64,000 nucleotides of DNA from Elephas maximus indicus (GCF_024166365.1 NC_064820.1:88922001-88986000); one strand, 5' to 3'; shown: positions 49,489-61,700, numbered from the stretch's first letter. The notes: generated by a model not told the origin, from the sequence alone. Made by a program: numbers and translations.

Positions 49489-50035
49489 ATCTTGCCTTAG
49501 ATAAGTAGAAATGTTTTGACACAAACCCTTAGAAGCATGTGACAGTCGTTTGCTTTAAGCCTTTCGTATCCAGGTCTCCTGGAGTTCTAAATCCAAAGAG
49601 CTTTTTTGGAAATTCAGTGGCTATTTGTCCTTAGCTGTGAAAAGCCAAACAACAACAACAACAACAAAACAACTGAGCTGATCCTCCTGAAATTGACCCA
49701 AAGTCATACCATGCCTATTAAACCAAATTGCACTTTCAATCACTTATATATTTTGAAGACTTGGAAAATGAGAAATCTTTTAGAACCTCTGTCTCATTCT
49801 AATTAAAATCTTACTGCTCTGTCAATAGGAAAGAATGAGCACAGACATCTTGAAAATCATACAAATTTCTCTTTTTGTGAACACTCCCTCAGTCTTTAAA
49901 CTCTTTAAATTGACATACGTGAGAGATTGTACAAAAACACGTTCACAAATATGTGGACTCCTTTTCCCATGAATGTTATCTGATTTAGAGGGTGCTAACT
50001 GACTATCAGAGCAGACAGATAATAATAATACTTCA

Positions 50036-50172
50036 ATAAACCAAACCAAGCCCATTGCCGTTGAATCGATTCCAACCCTGAGTAAAACTGCCCCGTAGGA
50101 TTTCCAAGGAGCTGCTGGTGGATTCAAACTGCCAACCTTTTGGTTAGCAGCTGAGTTCTTAACCACTACACC
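50036..50172 (-). repeat. AfroSINE copy with internal deletion
   Basis: The antisense copy lacks about 20 bp in the tail half (ccaaccctgagtaaaactgc) and ends at cactacaccact. Confidence 0.9.
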
Positions 50173-50589
50173 ACTTGTTAAAAACCAAAGCCTAAGTTTT
50201 GAGCCACATCACGTTTCTGCTGCAGCCTAAGAAAAGTGAGAAATTTGAAAGGTGCTAACCTGAATGTCCAGTTTCATTACCTTCCAAATTTGAAATATCG
50301 CCAGCCTAACTTTAGCTGTAGGTTCTGAAATGGAGTGGAGTTACCTTGATATCATCTGAGTTTTTCTGTTGCTGCTAACAGAAAGTTGGCCTCTGTGCAG
50401 GTTAAGGGATTGATATACTTTTGAATTATCTGTGAACATTGGCCCTTAAAAGGTTATATAGTAGCATATATTAGCTGTTAATCAAACATATATAGCTGAT
50501 GGATTTTGTGATATAGAAAATAATGCTTACTAGTCTTAGGAGCTTTAATTTTGCGTATATAGACACAGGCAAATATACAGACACAGGCA

Positions 50590-50660
50590 AAAAGAAAGAA
50601 GAAGGAAGGAAGGAGGGAGAAAGGGGGAACAGGAAAGGGAAGAAAGTGAGAAAAAAAAGA
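50590..50660 (+). repeat. GAAG/GGGA purine-rich repeat
   Basis: The sequence is almost purely A and G for about 70 bp. Open frames on both strands are low-complexity artefacts. Confidence 0.85.
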
Positions 50661-51533
50661 AAAAGAAACAAACCTTCTTTGAAGAAACTTCAAAGTCCAA
50701 AACTTTCTAAAAGAAAAAAAAATAAGTTGGATTGTTTCTATCACCTTGTTACTTGCTATATAAGGTAAGTAGTTTTATGGTATAGGTATTTAGAAGCTTC
50801 TTTCACGCGACTACTTCTAGCTTACGTACCACTTCCAGTGCACACTTGTTACTTATTTGCCATTTTGACCCAAATAACAAGGAAATGTAAAAAATTTCCA
50901 AATCTTGAGCTTCCTCGTAGTGGGGGAAAAAACAAAAAACAAAAAACCGTGGGGATTTCTATTCCTAAATGGGGAAACGGGACCATAATTAGTTTACAAG
51001 GACTAGTTTACAAATCAGACTATTCAGTATAGTAGGGTTATGAACACAAATGAGCAGAAGAAACATTAAACACGTATCACACCACCCAGAAAACATGCCC
51101 AGCTAGAAAATTTTGGCGCGATCTCAGTTTTGACTATTGTAGAGAGCAGCCCCATTAGCCACAGTCTCGGCAAGGATTGTGTAATTATCTGTCATCTGCC
51201 AATTCTCCCTTTCCCTTGGCGACCGCAAGGAATATTCAAAGGGAGAGAAAGATCCCATCTAGCCTTGCTTTAGACCCAGGCTCTTGATAATTTTTCTGAA
51301 TTGGGTATAAACTCTAGCTTTTGAACCCTCTGGGCCATTTCAATGTTTTCGCTTGCTGTTTCCGTATGTGTCATTTCTGAGCCCGCCAAGAAGCAGTTTT
51401 TTCCATTTAGCAATCAAAAATGTGGAAAAAGGGCAGGCATGGTCCACTTTCCAGGGAGCCTTTTAGCAGCTAGTTATCAAATTAGAGTATTTTTTTTCCT
51501 TAATATTTCTGATGATGCTAATCCCCATGATTA

Positions 51534-51556
51534 ACTAAAAAAAAAAAAAAAAAAAA
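51534..51556 (+). mobile_element. Poly(A)-only insertion with 13 bp target duplication
   Basis: The inserted sequence is act followed by about 20 A. The repeat atccccatgatta occurs perfectly at 51521-51533 and 51557-51569. Confidence 0.75.
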
Positions 51557-52262
51557 ATCCCCATGATTAGGATGAGTTTAATTTTTGAGATGACATCAGA
51601 TATTAAAGTCTCATCAGCAATGTTTTCCACTTTCTTCCAGGACATTCCTGAAAAGTTGAACTAACAGGAATAATTCAAGACCATGAGAATTTAACTTGGA
51701 ATTTTAGAAAAATATGGCTTAGGAAATTGCATATATGTGCTCCAGATGAATATGCAAATTATCCTGCGTGTGCAACCTTCTCTTCTGCATTATGTTTTTC
51801 TATAATGCACACTCATGTGAATGGATATGCACACTAATGTGATTGTATGTGTACGATCTCGAATTATTGCTTATGTCAAGTTAATTTGACATTTTATCTT
51901 AAGTAACACACGGTTTTGTATATATAAAAGACAGTTTGCATATTTCTTTGCCGACATTTTATTCCTCTTTTTAATTAGAGAAAACAAAATCTTTTTTTCA
52001 TAGTAGATAACGTTTAGAAATGTTTCAAATCTGTACTCTAGTTACAGATCGATGTAGCTGTTTGATGAGAGTGCTCCTGGAACTTAATAGCAGACTTGTT
52101 GTTAACGGATAAAAAGGATGCTCGCTTGTCTTCATGTAGGGCATCTATTCAGTAAATCTAAAAATAGATTAAGTAGCTCAGGCACAAGTATACAGGAATA
52201 AGGATAGAACACAACCTGGTCCTGTGCTCTCACAGAAGGCTTTGTTTCCCCCTCTTACTCTA

Positions 52263-52385
52263 AAGGTTGTTGTTGCCATTAGTTGCTGTTGGGCGGGCTC
52301 CAGCTCATGGTGACCTTATGTATATGTGTAACAGAGTGAAACATTGTTCAGTCCTATGCCATCTTCACAATTGTTGGTACTGTGA
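52263..52385 (-). mobile_element. RTE LINE 3' fragment
   Basis: It begins ggttgttgttgccattagtt and continues through cagtcctatgccatcttcac, as in the other RTE copies, with strong truncation. Confidence 0.75.
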
Positions 52386-52951
52386 ATAAAGCTGAGAAGG
52401 AAATCAGAAATAAAACTGTGCCTTTAAAAAACGTACCCTCAGGATAAGAACTTACACAGCTGGGCCAAGTAAATCATGTTGCGAGGGAGTAACTAAGCAA
52501 GTGCACCAAGATGTTTTGGTTAATTTCCCAGTTTTGCCTGTAATCAATGATTTTTTCCTTTGGTTCTTGATTTGGCTTTGCCTCTAGACTTCAGTTTTTA
52601 TCCCTTGGTACATCCTCATATAAGCATTCATTTTTGGATCAAGTCTGGAGTTGCATTATGGATACTGCCCCAGACTTCATTTCTGCCCAGTTTCATTCCA
52701 CTGTGCTTTGGTTTAGAACATATAACTTGACCTGTATATAAGTTCTAGCTATGGACTTAAAGGCTGAAAGCACATCAGTAGAAACTTTGAAAATCTTTAC
52801 ATCTTGAGTGCTTTTCTCACTGTAAAAGTGATCAGTGTTCAGTCTAAAATCAACATTTTTCCGTGGGGATTCAAAGATGTGCGACTGGAATTTTGTATGG
52901 AGGAGAAAATTTGCCACTTTTATCCGTGGTACTTTGGCTTACCTTTTGAGA

Positions 52952-53525
52952 AATTGTTATTGATTGCCATCAAGTTGGCTCTGATTTATGGTGACCTTAA
53001 GTATAACAGAATGAAACGCTGCCCAGTCATGTACCATCTTTATGATTGTTGGTATGCTTGAATCTGTTGTTTTGGTCACTGTGTCAGTCCATCTCATTGA
53101 GGGTTTCCCTTGTTTTCGCTGACTCGCCACTTTACCAAACCTGATGCCCTTTTTCAGCAATTGGTCTTTTCTGAAGACATGTCTAAAGTAAGCAAGCTGA
53201 AGTCTTGCCATCCTTGCTTCTAAGGAGCATTCTGGTTGCATTTCTTCTAAGTCTGGTTTGTTCGCTATTCTGGCAGTATATACAACATTCTCTGCCAACA
53301 CCACAATTTGAATGCATCAATTCTTCTGTCTTTCTTTTTCATTGTCCTGCTTTCACACGCGTGTTGTTGTTTTTTGCCATTGAGTCTATAGGAGGTGATT
53401 AAAAAGTCTATGGCTTGGGTCAGGTCCCCCTTAGTCATCAAGGTGACGTCTTTGCTTTTTAAAACTTGAAAGAAGTCATTTGCAGCAGATTTATCCAATG
53501 CAATATGTCATTTGATTTCTTGGCT
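52952..53525 (-). mobile_element. RTE/BovB-like LINE fragment, second long copy
   Basis: On the - strand the frames show L-K-S-K-D-V-T-L, then A-Y-F-R-H-V-F-R-K-D and W-A-A-F-H-S-V, matching the copy at 48597. About 25 bp at 53360-53388 does not match that copy and looks like a second RTE-type tail. The element is broken and inactive. Confidence 0.85.
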
Positions 53526-54079
53526 TCAGATTCCATGGACTTTGAGAAATTAGCTTCTTGTAAGAACTGAGGTTTTTCTGTTATGTTTAAATTGCTGTCT
53601 TAGACACTTGTCAGGGTTTCCCACTCCATATACCCCACTTTTTTGGCTCACTCGCAGGTTTTGACTCAACCCTAGGAGGCAACTGAGTTCATATTACATT
53701 TGCTTTGTACTCTCTTCGAAAAGTATTTTGGCTCCTGCTCTGATTCTTGTGGTTACCTTGTCTACTCACTCTGCTTCTGCCTTGAGCAGGTTGACACAGA
53801 CTACCTTAAAAGTAATACTAAACTACGTTTAGTATAAACAAAGTGAGATTCCACTTCTTGATAGAGACGTACATTTCTCTAGCACAGTGTCTTACAAACT
53901 ATTCCACAAAATGGATCTGTGAACTATTAATAAGTGTTCTATGAGAAAAGTGAGTTCTCTAGTCACATGATTTGGGGAACCACTGCGAACCATAACTTCC
54001 TTGTGGGGACTCACAATAAATAGTATAATAATAAAAGCACCGAGAAGTCTTGTAGAAATGAAACCTGTGAGATAATATA

Positions 54080-54411
54080 CAGTCCCCAGTTTATGAATGT
54101 CCGACTTACAGACAACTCGTACTTAAGAATGGACTGCCATAAAGCCTACTATATTAAAAATTTGAGTTAAATACAATGGTTCATAAAAACAAATGCATGC
54201 AATACTTTGCGATGTTCATGAAAACATTGTGGTTTGGAAGTGTTTCTTAAGTGTTTCACATGCCTAGAAAGGTAAAATACACACTATATACTAAGACAAA
54301 CATTTGACTGATGATAAATAAGAAACATATGTACATGTTCCAATTTACCTATAAATTTGACTTAAAGACAGACTTAGGAACAGGTTTCATTCATAACTCA
54401 GAGACTGCCTG
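54080..54411. mobile_element. Tc1/mariner-like (Tigger-type) non-autonomous element
   Basis: The ends are inverted (cagtccccagtttatgaatg and the complement of cattcataactcagagactg) and are flanked by TA on both sides (54078-54079 and 54412-54413). About 330 bp long, with no transposase frame. Confidence 0.65.
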
Positions 54412-55849
54412 TATTTGTTTTCTAAGTGGAACCTCTTTTCTCTGAAATACTTATGCATAGCTCAAGGACTACGAGCTACCTGTAGAAGACATTTTTGGAA
54501 GTTATATTCTTAGAACTTGGACCATAAGTTAGCAATCTTCCCTATCCTCATCTTCAACAATAAGATTATAGTAGATTAAATCTGATTCAAATATCAGGCC
54601 ACCTACATCAGTATTATGTTGGATAAAAAATATGTAATGTGAAACGGTTATACAATTAAAATTAGGCATCTAATGAAGTCAGAGAAGACTTGACAGGAGG
54701 TTAGTTTTGTCAGTAAAACATAAAAATAAATGTCTTAGAAATCAAGAACACATAGTAATATGGAGTAGTTGATTACTGTCATCTTTGAATTACCTATTAA
54801 TTTATCTTTTTTTTTCTGGTTTGGGTTTTAGTATAAAACTGATGCTGGAATGTCTTGGCACAAAACCTGTCCTGGCATAAAACCAATGGTGATATCTCTT
54901 TCAATATTTTTTTTTCAATTTATTTACAATGTTTGACAAGTTCCTACATTTAAATAAAAAGGCAAATAAGTGGCCTTGGGATAACAGAATTTAATCAAAG
55001 AAGTAAAATTATTTTTCTATGGATATTGAATAGATAAATGGAAATTGTACACTCCAAACAAGTGAATTAAATAATTGATATTTTGCTCTAAAGTCAGATT
55101 TAATAAGAGTTTCTGTATGAAAAACTCTGTAAGTAGGTTTCTATTCATTTAATAATAATAAGGAAATTTCTTTTTCAACCTGCCAGCCCCTACCGAAACC
55201 TTTTCTTTGACATCCCAAACATGTTTGCTGTTTAAAACTGGGAAGCCAGTTACCCATGAAATCACGCAGTCATTTTTCTTCATTAGCCCTTTGGTCTGGC
55301 CTTATTTGAAGGAGTTGATTTTCCCCCAACATATATACTAGCAGTGCTGTTTGGAGAAGCAGAGTTTTACGCAGTTCATTTTATTTCCTTGTTACTTGAG
55401 GAAAGTATTTTTGCCACAAAGTAGAAATATTTCACAGTGAAGGAAACTAAGGCAACAAAACTGATATTCCAGCTGTAATAACAAGCCCAACTGATCTACC
55501 TTGTAGGGCAAAGTATTGGCATGCCGCCTTCTTTCATGCTAGCGTTCCTTTAAGGCTGAATGCAAGTCTAATACTGAAGAAGCGGGGCTACTCGGGGTGA
55601 CGCAGTCTCTCCGTCTGCCTTTTGCCATGTTGTCTGTAGGTGAGATGAATTGTCTGCTCCAAATAGCAGCTACTGAGACCACTGCAGCAGAGTTAGCTTT
55701 AATGTGCTGTTCAGGAAGGGTGGAAGAAAAAGCGCACCTAATTTCTGAACGAGAACCTGAAATACCACTCATTCAGCAAACATTATTGAATCCATACTAT
55801 GAAGCTGGTCTTGTGTCCCTGATGCTTTTAAAAGTTATTCTAACTTCAA

Positions 55850-56048
55850 CAGAGCCCCTGGGTGGTGGAAATTGTTAATGTGCTCGGCAGCTAACCAAAA
55901 GGATGGGCATTGAAGTCCATTCAGAGGCACCTCAGAAGAAAGGACTGGCAATCTTCTTCTGCAAATCAGTCACTGAGAACCCTGTGAAGCCCAGTTCTAT
56001 TTTGACATGCATGGCATCGCTAGAGTCAGAGTTGACTCAATGGCAATT
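55850..56048 (+). repeat. AfroSINE-type copy, variant subtype
   Basis: The sense copy begins cagagcccctgggtggtgga, contains cacctcagaagaaaggactg and ends gttgactcaatggcaattt. Confidence 0.88.
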
Positions 56049-56138
56049 TTAGCTTAAATCACAGGGAAGCATTGTGGGAGTGGGGGGGGGACTGACTTGT
56101 TCTTAGTATATTTATGAATTTGAGATCACTGTTCTTTG

Positions 56139-56287
56139 CAGTGGTTACGAGCTTGCGTGCTAACCAAAAGTTTGGCAGTTCAAATCCACCGGCTGCTCCT
56201 TGCAAACCCTATGGGGCAGTTCTACTCTATCCTATAGGGTCACTATCAGTCAGAACCTAATCAATGACAATGGTTTTTTTTTTTTTA
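56139..56287 (+). repeat. AfroSINE, slightly 5'-truncated
   Basis: The sense copy starts at cagtggttacgagcttgcgt and ends with atgacaatgg plus T12. Confidence 0.9.
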
Positions 56288-56306
56288 AGTTTTTGCCAGA
56301 TGACAT

Positions 56307-56465
56307 CAGGGGCAGATGACTCAGTAAGCAAGGTAAGCACGTGCTTACTTGTGCTTTCTTGCTAATCTGTAATGAATAATTTCACATGGTTTCACCACAT
56401 CACAGATTAGTAAGTAAGCATAAGTAAGTCTGTGCTTACCTTGCTTACTGGGTCATCTGTCTCTG
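56307..56465. mobile_element. Palindromic MITE-like element, copy 1
   Basis: The 159 bp unit begins caggggcagatgactcag and ends with its near complement, ctgggtcatctgtctctg. The arms continue inward (gtaagcaaggtaagcac against gtgcttaccttgcttac), and inner segments (gctaatctgt and acagattag) are also inverted. It has no coding capacity and no clear target duplication. Confidence 0.75.
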
Positions 56466-56575
56466 TCAAGAGGCTTTGATTCTGTAGGAAGGTGCTGTGG
56501 TTTGAGAGAGAGACAAATGCCAGCCATACCTAGAAGCAGAGTCTTCGAAGTGATGAAAAAATGTGAAAATTTTCG

Positions 56576-56641
56576 CGACAGATGATCTGGTAAGCAAGGT
56601 AAGCATAGTGCTTACCTTGCCTATTGGGTAATCCACCCCTG
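56576..56641. mobile_element. Palindromic MITE-like element, copy 2, internally deleted
   Basis: Only the two arms remain. They are nearly back to back (ggtaagcaaggtaagca and tgcttaccttgcctatt), giving a hairpin of about 65 bp that ends in cccctg. Confidence 0.75.
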
Positions 56642-58167
56642 GACCAGATAATTAAGGACAAAAACCTATTCTCACTTCTATCTTACCTTCTTCAGTCAGG
56701 TAAAGGTAATTTTTCTTTCTCTTTTTCAAATAGCTCTTATTGGGACTTGGCCTAGTTTCTTCAGTAGCGATTTTAGATTTATGGTGAGAAAAGCTGATAT
56801 GCGTGTTTGGCTGTTTTTCCCATGACTAGTATTTCTTGTTTTATGAAGTTATCGCATGGAGAGAGAAAGGGAGAGAGAGAGGGAGTAATGGCTGTATTCA
56901 TTTTAAAGAATTCTTGTCACATCTGGATTTAGGCAGGTGAAGATACAAATTATGAGTGCTCATCACATACCAGCTGTCTAATATACCACAGAATCAGAGG
57001 ACAGCCTCAGTGAGATGGGAACAGGACCTGCATCTGCTACAACAATGAGCTATCAACATTTTTGCTTCTTCTCTACCTCATTTTATGCCTCTTTGCCTGC
57101 CTGTTATATTCGAGGAGATGTTTTCTAATTCTGCCCGTATCTTTTAGCTACTTGTGCTCACACGTGAAATCATCATTTAGTTCGAACTGTCATTTCAGCA
57201 AGTTGTCATACTGGCTACCTATGTAAAATTCCAACTTAATAAACTCTCTGGAGTTTCCAGAATATTTATTGTAACATGCTTAATGATAATGAATATGCCC
57301 TTTGCTAACTGGACCTGGTGATGAACAACAAAAAATGCCCAGCATTTGCTTGCTAACCAACCAACAAATGTAAAAGTCACCCGGACCTAGTTTGAGCCCC
57401 TGCTGGACAGCATCTTTGTGAGAATTACAAAGGGGTGCCTCCTCTGGGAAGATTCTGAAAGATAGCCTCTCTGGGCAGGGAAAGTAGAAAATAAGGCACT
57501 CCTTCCTCTAGGTGACTGGGGTCCCTTTGGCCGGCTGAGTAGGAGCTGATGTCAGCCGCCATGCACCCCTCTACCCTGTGCTACTGTGAAGTGCATGGTC
57601 TGCAGCGCCATCATAGTAATCCTGGCCCTGGTAAAGGAAGGCAGGAGACAGCATGCTGGACTGTTTCTATCCCTTCTCATCTTCAAACTCCTGTGTGTTT
57701 TCTTGTTTTGTTTTATTGGTTGATTTTGGTAGAAGTTAATCCATTTTGATGGTAGTGATACATGAAGAAGGGATTCAGATTATTTTTATTTGGTTTTAGG
57801 ATAAATCAGGTGACACAACCTCAGTAGGAGTTAAAAAGAGCTTTCCTTTCCCAGCATGCAATGTGAGTAAGTTCACTGCAGGCTCTTTCATTAAAAAGAA
57901 AACCCATTCCCTGGACAGAGTTCAAGGAATCAACTGGAAAGGTTTGTTCATTTTAAAGAGTTAATTTTATTATTAAGTGACTGCTTGTATCACCTAAGGG
58001 AATGTATGTATGTTGAATGACTTTTCTCCTATGTGCTATTTCTTATTATATATGAGTAAATAATAATTATAGCAAAATTAAGTACGTTTTCTGCTTTAAA
58101 GTATCAGGAGCCGCTGCCTTGCCATGAAAACAGGATTACATGTCCCTCCGCCCCCACTATATCAAAA

Positions 58168-58352
58168 CCCATGGGTGGTGCAAATGGCAAATGTGTTAAG
58201 CTGCTAACTGAAAGTTTGGAGGTTTGAGCCCGCTCAGAGACATCTTAGAAGAAAAGTAGCCATTGAAAACCCCATGGAGCACAGTTCTATTCTCACACAC
58301 ATGGGGTCACATGAGCCAGAATGGGCTCCGTGGCAACTTTTTTTTTGTTTTA
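58168..58352 (+). repeat. AfroSINE-type copy next to VCAN exon 6
   Basis: The variant-subtype sense copy is flanked by atatcaaaa at 58159-58167 and 58353-58361. It ends only 66 bp before the exon 6 acceptor region ends. Confidence 0.92.
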
Positions 58353-58418
58353 ATATCAAAATAAGAAAGGGATGAAGAGTGAAAACTTACGGTTTTTTTG
58401 TTTTGTTTTCTCTTTTAG

Positions 58419-58712
58419 GTGATGTGTACCACATCACTGCTCCCAATAAATTTACCTTTGAGGAAGCTAAAGAAGAGTGTGAGAACCAGGATACCCGGCT
58501 GGCGACAGTGGGGGAGCTCCATGCTGCTTGGAGGAACGGCTTTGACCAGTGCGATTACGGTTGGCTGTCAGACGGCAGCGTGCGCCACCCCGTGACTGTG
58601 GCCAGGGTCCAGTGTGGAGGTGGTTTACTTGGGGTGAGAACCCTGTATCGTTTTGAGAACCAGACAGGCTTCCCTCCCCCTGATAGCAGATTTGATGCCT
58701 ACTGCTTTAAAC
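58419..58712 (+). CDS. VCAN: Versican exon 6: Link module 2
   Basis: The acceptor tcttttag ends at 58418 and the donor GTAAGT starts at 58713. The 294 nt exon completes Gly251, encodes residues 252-348 and supplies the first base of codon 349. It holds a whole second Link module: F-T-F-E-E-A, Cys271, F-D-Q-Cys295-D-Y-G-W-L-S-D, Cys316 in Q-C-G-G-G, and Cys346 in A-Y-C-F-K. Expected disulfides are Cys271-Cys346 and Cys295-Cys316. Asn331 lies in an N-Q-T sequon that is also present in human versican. With the first module it forms the hyaluronan-binding part of G1. The phase 1 exit is the symmetric lectican arrangement that lets the following large exons be spliced alternatively. Those exons lie beyond the window, so the gene is partial here. 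Confidence 0.97.
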
Positions 58713-61700
58713 GTAAGTGTTTGATATCTTTTTAAAAATTACGCATTTAAAAATATTACTTCAAAGGCGTGCACTGGTGTTCAACCGACCATGGGAATGG
58801 ATTTCGTGGCTTGCACTGTGTGCTCAGGGATGGAAACAGTTCAGTGACTTGCAAAAGCAAGCCAACTGGACAGCGGTGATGTGGTGAAAATAACAGGAAG
58901 TTTGACAAATGGATTTCTAGAGGGAATGAAGAAATGCCAGGTTAAGGTCTTAACTCTGCCCTGTTGTGCCTAGAATCACAATCAGGGGCAGATTAACCAG
59001 TAAGCAAAATATGCACGGGCTTACTTGTGTTTACTTATTAATCTGTAGCGCACAATTTCACTTGAGTTTCACCACATCAAAGATTAGTAAGTAAACACAG
59101 GTAAGCCCATGCCTACCTTGCTTATTGGGTAATCCGTCCTTGACAGTACATGTTTCTCAATAATTTTATATTAATTGCAGCACTTAAATGCAATTAGATT
59201 GTTGGTGCTGTAATGCTGAGGCCACCTGTGGCTGAGTTAAATCCGTGAATTTTGTTCATCTTGTCATTGTTTGATACCACTCCTTCTCTGAAATGTCAGA
59301 GAATTTAAATATCAGTAATTGCAGGTGAGTACTTGGAGCTGACACGGATAATCATGATGTTCAACTCTTAGTTAAAAATGAATCATTCTATAAATAAAAA
59401 TCTCCACTTATTTTATTTCAGGTAACGGAAATATATGCTGTCTAATGATTAATTCTATAATATCATAATGAAGTAAAATACATGTTCTTCGCAAGGGCTA
59501 ACATAAACAGGCTATCTTCAATTAGATTAACTACTTAAAATCAGTTTCATGTAACATTTCTCAACCTTTATGATATAATCATTTTAATTTTTCAGATGTC
59601 TTAGAATTAATTTAGCCATAATACTCACATAATATAGTATCATGACTGTAGACTGCTTAATTGAACAAGCAAATATACTAGAGTCTCGCTGTAATATTTA
59701 CTGTAGGGTCTATATTGGGCTAGATAAGCAAAGATTTCCCAGAAATTCTGGTAGCCTTTTGGATATATATAAGATGGAGCCGTGTTGAATTTTTCTGAGT
59801 AAGTTTGCAAGACACCTTGTAATAGCAATATATAACCAATAGAAAATACACTAGTTTATGTAACTGGTTTCTAAATGAAATACACTGGTGTTTCTCACCA
59901 ACCAAAAAGACACAGAACTGCGATGCCTAAGTAGTCAGCAAAGGAAAGGAAAGGAAAAGAGCTAAGATACCTCTGCTTGGATTTTCCCCCTGAGAGTCAA
60001 CTTTCTGAGTGTTAAAGCCACCTGTCGTGTATTTAGCTTGAGACAAAATGGCCATCCTTAAGAGATCATTGAAAAGCCCCAGTCTTCCTTAAACATTTTC
60101 TGGAGGACAAACAAACAACAGTAACAAAAAACCTTCCCCAGACTGGAAGAAGGTCATACATTCCTTTAGGCCATGTTTCCTTACAGAGTTCAGGCTATAA
60201 AAGCAGTTTTACAATGAGTGGTTGCTGTGATTAAGGAACACAGTATGCAGAGGGGTGGAGGTTGGAGAGGTTAAGTTAGGGAAGTGGTAGAATTATTGAG
60301 CTTGACTGCCTTGTTTGATTATATCCTCTTGTGCTTTATAAAAGTAGCATTAGAAAACATTTAAATAATAGTTTTAAAACATTTTTAAACAATGTTTTTT
60401 TCTCCCATGGTGGGGGGGGGGTAAAATTTAAATCAAAGCCTGTTGATAGCCACAAAAAAAATACTGTTAAAAAATTCATCCTGATGTGTTTTAAATTATT
60501 GATTTAAATGAGGAATTCACATGAATGGGTGAAAAAACAAGGTACTCATTTACATTCAAATGGAATCATCAACAACTAAAATGCTACATAAAATCAAAAA
60601 AAAAGGTAGGAAGTTTAGGTTCAATTTTTTTTTTCTCCTTAATTCATTTGAATCTACATAGGAATATAATAGATTGGTTTTTTTCAACTAAAGTTAGAAG
60701 CTAGATTCTTACCCATTTCTTCCCTACCTAAAACCCTATCATATCCAAAATTTATTCTACATATAAAAAGTTAAGAGAGTTTAGTCATAACATAGAAGTT
60801 GTCTTAACACACAATGCCAAGAGTTTCCCCAAATTTCAAATTCATTTTTCAAAGATTCTTTTAAAACATCTTTTAAAATTTTGAAAACAAAAATTTCAAA
60901 GCTTAGTGACTGAATTCTCTAGGATAAAATAAGTGAGGGCTATGTTTTTTTTTTGTTTGTTTGTTTTTTATGACCTTAGCTACATTTTCAAAAAGTGATT
61001 TCAGAGATTTACTTCAGGTAGAGAATCAAATAGAGGAATTTAGAAATATAGCCATACCTTTTTTACTCACTTTTACCAAATGTAATGTTTTGTGAGCCAT
61101 TCCTTGGTGATTGAACAATGCTGAATGTTATTTTGCTATAACTCCTTTTTCCTTATAACTGAATAACCCTGACTAATAACAGATATGATTAAAATCTATT
61201 CTTGTATAGTAAAAGTCAAATAGATTTGAACAGGTAAATTAGTATCTTCATGAAACAAAGTTTTCCTGCATATTTTCCCTTGATGATTAAACTCATTTGT
61301 GTACTTTTCATTTTTATTTGACCTCAATGTTAAGCAAGTTGTATGAAAGTTAAAGAGTTAAAAAGGACTTTGAAAGATTATTTTGTACACCCTCAAGTTT
61401 AAGTGAATCAGAGCCATTGAAGACCCATGATCATCTCCATTCAATGTTATTACGTCTCCAGAGAAGGAGGCAGGGCATGTTTCTTGGGAAACCCATTCTA
61501 ATATTCTGTGACCATCACTAGCAGATAGATTTTTGTCATTGTCTAAATTTGTTGCGTTGGAGTTTGAGCCCATTTTTCCTTCTTAAGTTGGATACTAAAA
61601 TCTAAACAACAGCCATTTCTATTATTGAACACAATTGTTCAGCTGTCCCTCAGTGTCTTGATCAACTGAACCAATTTCCTTCTATAGGGTTTTCAGTTTC

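Larger units (their letters stand above)
38738..58418 (+). other. VCAN: VCAN intron 5 (19.7 kb)
   Basis: The borders are GTAAGA and TTAG. It holds a young L1 3' end, several AfroSINEs, three RTE-LINE fragments, an antisense L1 mosaic, a mariner-like element and two palindromic MITE-like elements, each listed separately. I see nothing identifiable in 42610-43740, 43930-45250, 46200-46640, 49500-50030, 50660-52260 (apart from a poly(A) insertion) and 56650-58160, though 51100-51340 and 55480-55760 look unlike the AT-rich surroundings. Confidence 0.9.

Noticed and set aside
57549-57749. A 66-residue frame in a GC-richer part of intron 5
   Set aside because: No recognisable motif and no conserved frame; could not be linked to any gene.
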